Part shown: positions 61,981 through 64,000 of the stretch, piece after piece
How positions within the stretch are numbered: position 1 is the stretch's first letter
How the letters are laid out: every line of letters starts with the position of its first letter
Assembly: GCA_902465105.1 (NCBI GenBank)
Contig: CABQLM010000002.1
Coordinates: 62,001 to 126,000, forward strand
Origin: an uncultured Collinsella sp.
Lineage (GTDB): Bacteria > Actinomycetota > Coriobacteriia > Coriobacteriales > Coriobacteriaceae
Length of the DNA: 64,000 nt
Reading direction: 5' to 3'
Made by a program: the position numbers and the translations under genes
The notes under the pieces: model-generated
What the model was told of the DNA's origin: nothing
What the model saw: the letters and a program-made list of their open reading frames with translations, nothing else
The model's database searches: none

Positions 61981-62940
61981 TTATTTGTCCTGCTCCAGCA
62001 GATCTGACGGTGTGCGATCGGGCTTGCCGCCGCGGAAAATCTCGCGGCCATGCAGACGATGCTCCAGGTCACGTTCGGCCTTTTCCTCGTCAATCTTGGT
62101 CTGGCTCACCGCCGGATCCTCAATCAGCGACGACACCGAGTTCACCTGCTTTTGAATGCGCTCGGCAATGGTGTCGTCCATGCTTACGATGCGCATCTTC
62201 CAGTCAATATTCGTGGCGTTGGACGAGCTCTTGGTCCAGACGAACGTCAGGATGGCGCTCTGGTGCCCCCGAGCGGGAAACATGCCAAAGAAGGAATCAT
62301 GCTGGATATTGCTGTCCTCATCGATATAGGCGTGCACGTTGTACACCACACGGTCGATCTTGTCGTTGAGCAGGGCGTTGGTCGCAAGCGCCGCCGCCTG
62401 GATCTGCCCGTTGGACAGCAGCTCGAGCTCGTTGGCAGACGATGTGTCCAACACCGTCACCTCGACCGTACCAGTACGCTCATCGGCCTCATCGACGGTA
62501 AAGTCGAGCGGGAACTGCGTAAAGCCGTTGCCCCACTCGAGTCCACCCTTGAGTGCTGTAGAAACGGAATCGACCGAAACGCTCTCGGACAGATTGGCGG
62601 TGTTCAGGCGTCGCATCACGCCGTAGCCAATCTGCATGCCAACAATCAGCACAAGGATGCCGATGACCACAGCCATGGCAGTCTTCGTAATGGTATGACT
62701 CACCTGCGAACCAGAAGGGTCGTCCTCGGACAACGGGTCGATATGTTTTGCCTGGCTCGCGCGATCCTCGCTGCGAAGCTGCGCCAACGCCGCCTTGTCG
62801 CCGCGCTTGACGGCAGCCTCTTTTTCGCGCATGCGCTCGGTGCGCTTTTTGGCAAGCGTCGGATCCAAAACGCCGGATGCGTCGATCTCGGAGAATAACT
62901 CCGTCACTTCTTCCGGAGTCAAAGGGTTCTTCTCAGCCAT
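61981..62940 (-). CDS. Single-pass membrane protein of unknown function
   Basis: A 319-residue protein I do not recognise. Residues 1-85 are cytoplasmic, charged and helical (EEVTELFSEIDASGVLDPTLAKKRTERMREKEAAVKRG). A single membrane segment lies at about 86-107 (AMAVVIGILVLIVGMQIGY). The external part (108-319) has alternating strands and a Glu/Arg-rich tail (about 285-319) that ends in SDLLEQDK. It is 19 nt downstream of the ABC exporter gene, so the two are probably co-transcribed. A role with that exporter is possible but not shown. Confidence 0.75.
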   Translation of the reverse strand: MAEKNPLTPEEVTELFSEIDASGVLDPTLAKKRTERMREKEAAVKRGDKAALAQLRSEDRASQAKHIDPLSEDDPSGSQVSHTITKTAMAVVIGILVLIVGMQIGYGVMRRLNTANLSESVSVDSVSTALKGGLEWGNGFTQFPLDFTVDEADERTGTVEVTVLDTSSANELELLSNGQIQAAALATNALLNDKIDRVVYNVHAYIDEDSNIQHDSFFGMFPARGHQSAILTFVWTKSSSNATNIDWKMRIVSMDDTIAERIQKQVNSVSSLIEDPAVSQTKIDEEKAERDLEHRLHGREIFRGGKPDRTPSDLLEQDK

Positions 62941-62959
62941 AAACTTCCTGTCATATCAA

Positions 62960-64000
62960 TCAGTCGAGCTCGTGCGCACGCGCACCTTCGAACTGCATTC
63001 GATAGTAACGGGCATAGGTGCCGCCGCGGACGAGAAGCTGCTCATGCGTGCCACGTTCCACAACGCGACCATGCTCGACAGTCGCAATCTCGTCAGCATG
63101 CTTAATAGTCGAAAGACGGTGGGCGATGATGATCGTAGTACGGCCGCGCGCCAGCTCTTCGAGCGACTCCTGAACCGCTTCCTCGCTCTCGTTATCCAAA
63201 GCGCTCGTCGCCTCGTCCAAGATCAAGATTTTGGGATTCTTGAGAAACACGCGCGCGATAGCGACGCGCTGCTTCTGCCCACCCGAAAGACGGCTGCCGC
63301 GCTCGCCCACAATCGTGTCATAGCCCTGCGGCAGCGACTCGATAAAGGCATCGATATTGGCGCGGCGAGCGGCCTCGGCGATTTCATCCGCCGTAGCGCC
63401 CGGCTTGCCGTAGGCGATATTCTCGCCAATCGTACCGTCAAACAAGTAGACATCCTGCTGCACGAGGCCAATAGCACGGCGCAAACTCTGTTGCGTCACG
63501 TCGCGCACATCCTGACCGTCGATGCTGATAGATCCGTCAGCCACGTCGTAAAAACGCGGCAGCAGCGAACAAGTCGTAGACTTGCCGCCGCCCGAGGGAC
63601 CAACCAGCGCGATGGTCTGGCCGGGCTTGATAGACAAGTCCATATGGTCGATAACAGGGCGTCCGTCGGCGCCGCCCTCGCCCAACTCAACATCCTCATA
63701 GCTAAAGCACACGTCGCGATACTCAACAGCGCCCGCCGTCACCCGCAGATCCACGGCACCCGGCCTATCCTGAATATCGGGGGCAGTCGAAAGTACCTCG
63801 TCCATACGCTTAAAGCCGGCGATGGCCTTCTGATACGTTTCGGCCGAATTGACGAGCGTCTCGAGCGGGGTGCAGAACAGTGAAATGTAGAGCGCGAAGG
63901 TCGCCATATCGACCGCCTGCAGCTGTCCCTGGGCGACCAGCCAGCCGCCCAGCAGTACTACGATCACATAGAGCACGCCCGAGAGCAGGCCATACGTCGC
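62960..64000 (-). CDS. MsbA-type ABC exporter, permease/ATPase fusion (5' part cut by window)
   Basis: The C-terminal ~346 residues of a half-size ABC exporter with the ATPase fused after the membrane domain. The last membrane segments are at the start of the visible part. The ATPase domain has VGPSGGGKST, GLVQQDVYLFDGTIGENIAYG (D/Q-loop of MsbA/LmrA type), RLSGGQKQRVAIARVFLKNPKILILDEATSALD-like segments and IAHRLSTIKHADEI. The protein continues beyond base 64000. Typical neighbours form a heterodimer with a second half exporter. Confidence 0.92.
   Translation of the reverse strand, partial: ATYGLLSGVLYVIVVLLGGWLVAQGQLQAVDMATFALYISLFCTPLETLVNSAETYQKAIAGFKRMDEVLSTAPDIQDRPGAVDLRVTAGAVEYRDVCFSYEDVELGEGGADGRPVIDHMDLSIKPGQTIALVGPSGGGKSTTCSLLPRFYDVADGSISIDGQDVRDVTQQSLRRAIGLVQQDVYLFDGTIGENIAYGKPGATADEIAEAARRANIDAFIESLPQGYDTIVGERGSRLSGGQKQRVAIARVFLKNPKILILDEATSALDNESEEAVQESLEELARGRTTIIIAHRLSTIKHADEIATVEHGRVVERGTHEQLLVRGGTYARYYRMQFEGARAHELD

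Overview
The window looks like chromosomal DNA from a high-GC gut actinobacterium of the class Coriobacteriia, most likely Collinsella or a close relative. The reasons are GC-rich, strongly biased codon use, TACAAT-type -10 boxes, LPxTG-type surface proteins, an Ech-type group 4 hydrogenase, NfnAB, and a surface GH110 alpha-galactosidase. The genus is inferred; there is no rRNA here to fix it.

Layout. 1-5875: a truncated LolD/MacB-type ATPase, then a three-gene ABC-2 exporter operon divergent from a NarL-type histidine kinase/response regulator pair that probably controls it. 5876-12714: a non-coding composite repeat and a 2076-residue LPTTG-anchored adhesin with a VWA domain and ten pilin-like repeats. 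12921-18589: a five-gene Ech-type [NiFe] hydrogenase operon in which the EchA and EchB membrane subunits are one polypeptide. 18845-19716: a solitary IS3-OrfA-like double-HTH gene in an AT-rich island. 19717-28149: a frameshifted FadH/Old Yellow Enzyme-type reductase, tRNA-fMet, coaX, a degenerate biotin-ligase-like protein, a FolP-FolK fusion, a sirtuin, xthA and a second, inverted copy of the composite repeat. 28196-34921: an ECF vitamin transporter (S, fused A1-A2, T), glmU, prs and pth. 35283-38393: nfnA (frameshifted), nfnB and a cytidylate-kinase-like protein. 38562-41591: a four-gene polar amino-acid ABC importer. 41839-51741: yqeY, a PpiC foldase, an orphan PTS EIIA, purN, purM, purF, a CmpB-type membrane protein, a MoaE-like protein, sortase B and purE. 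52019-56227: a 1402-residue GH110 surface enzyme with NPCBM and cadherin-like modules. 56962-64000: carB (frameshifted) and carA behind a PyrR-binding leader, a membrane protein of unknown function, and a truncated MsbA-type ABC exporter.

How the genes work together. Ech and NfnAB both use ferredoxin and would couple fermentative redox balance to H2 and NADPH. The pur and car genes with prs form a dispersed nucleotide-synthesis set. The adhesin, sortase B and GH110 enzyme form a cell-surface host-glycan module.

Most notable non-coding observations. (1) Long intergenic hairpins at 34071, 38451, 51836 and 56863 have unrelated stems but related loops. (2) A composite repeat of two ~155-bp palindromes occurs twice in opposite orientation, with a shared core but two alternative stem types. 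(3) Exact or nearly exact tandem duplications of 43, 70 and 48 bp (and perhaps 24 bp) lie inside conserved genes. Two of them differ by a few bases, like strain alleles, and carB has lost about 19 nt, so mixed-strain assembly or recent slippage must be considered before calling these genes broken.
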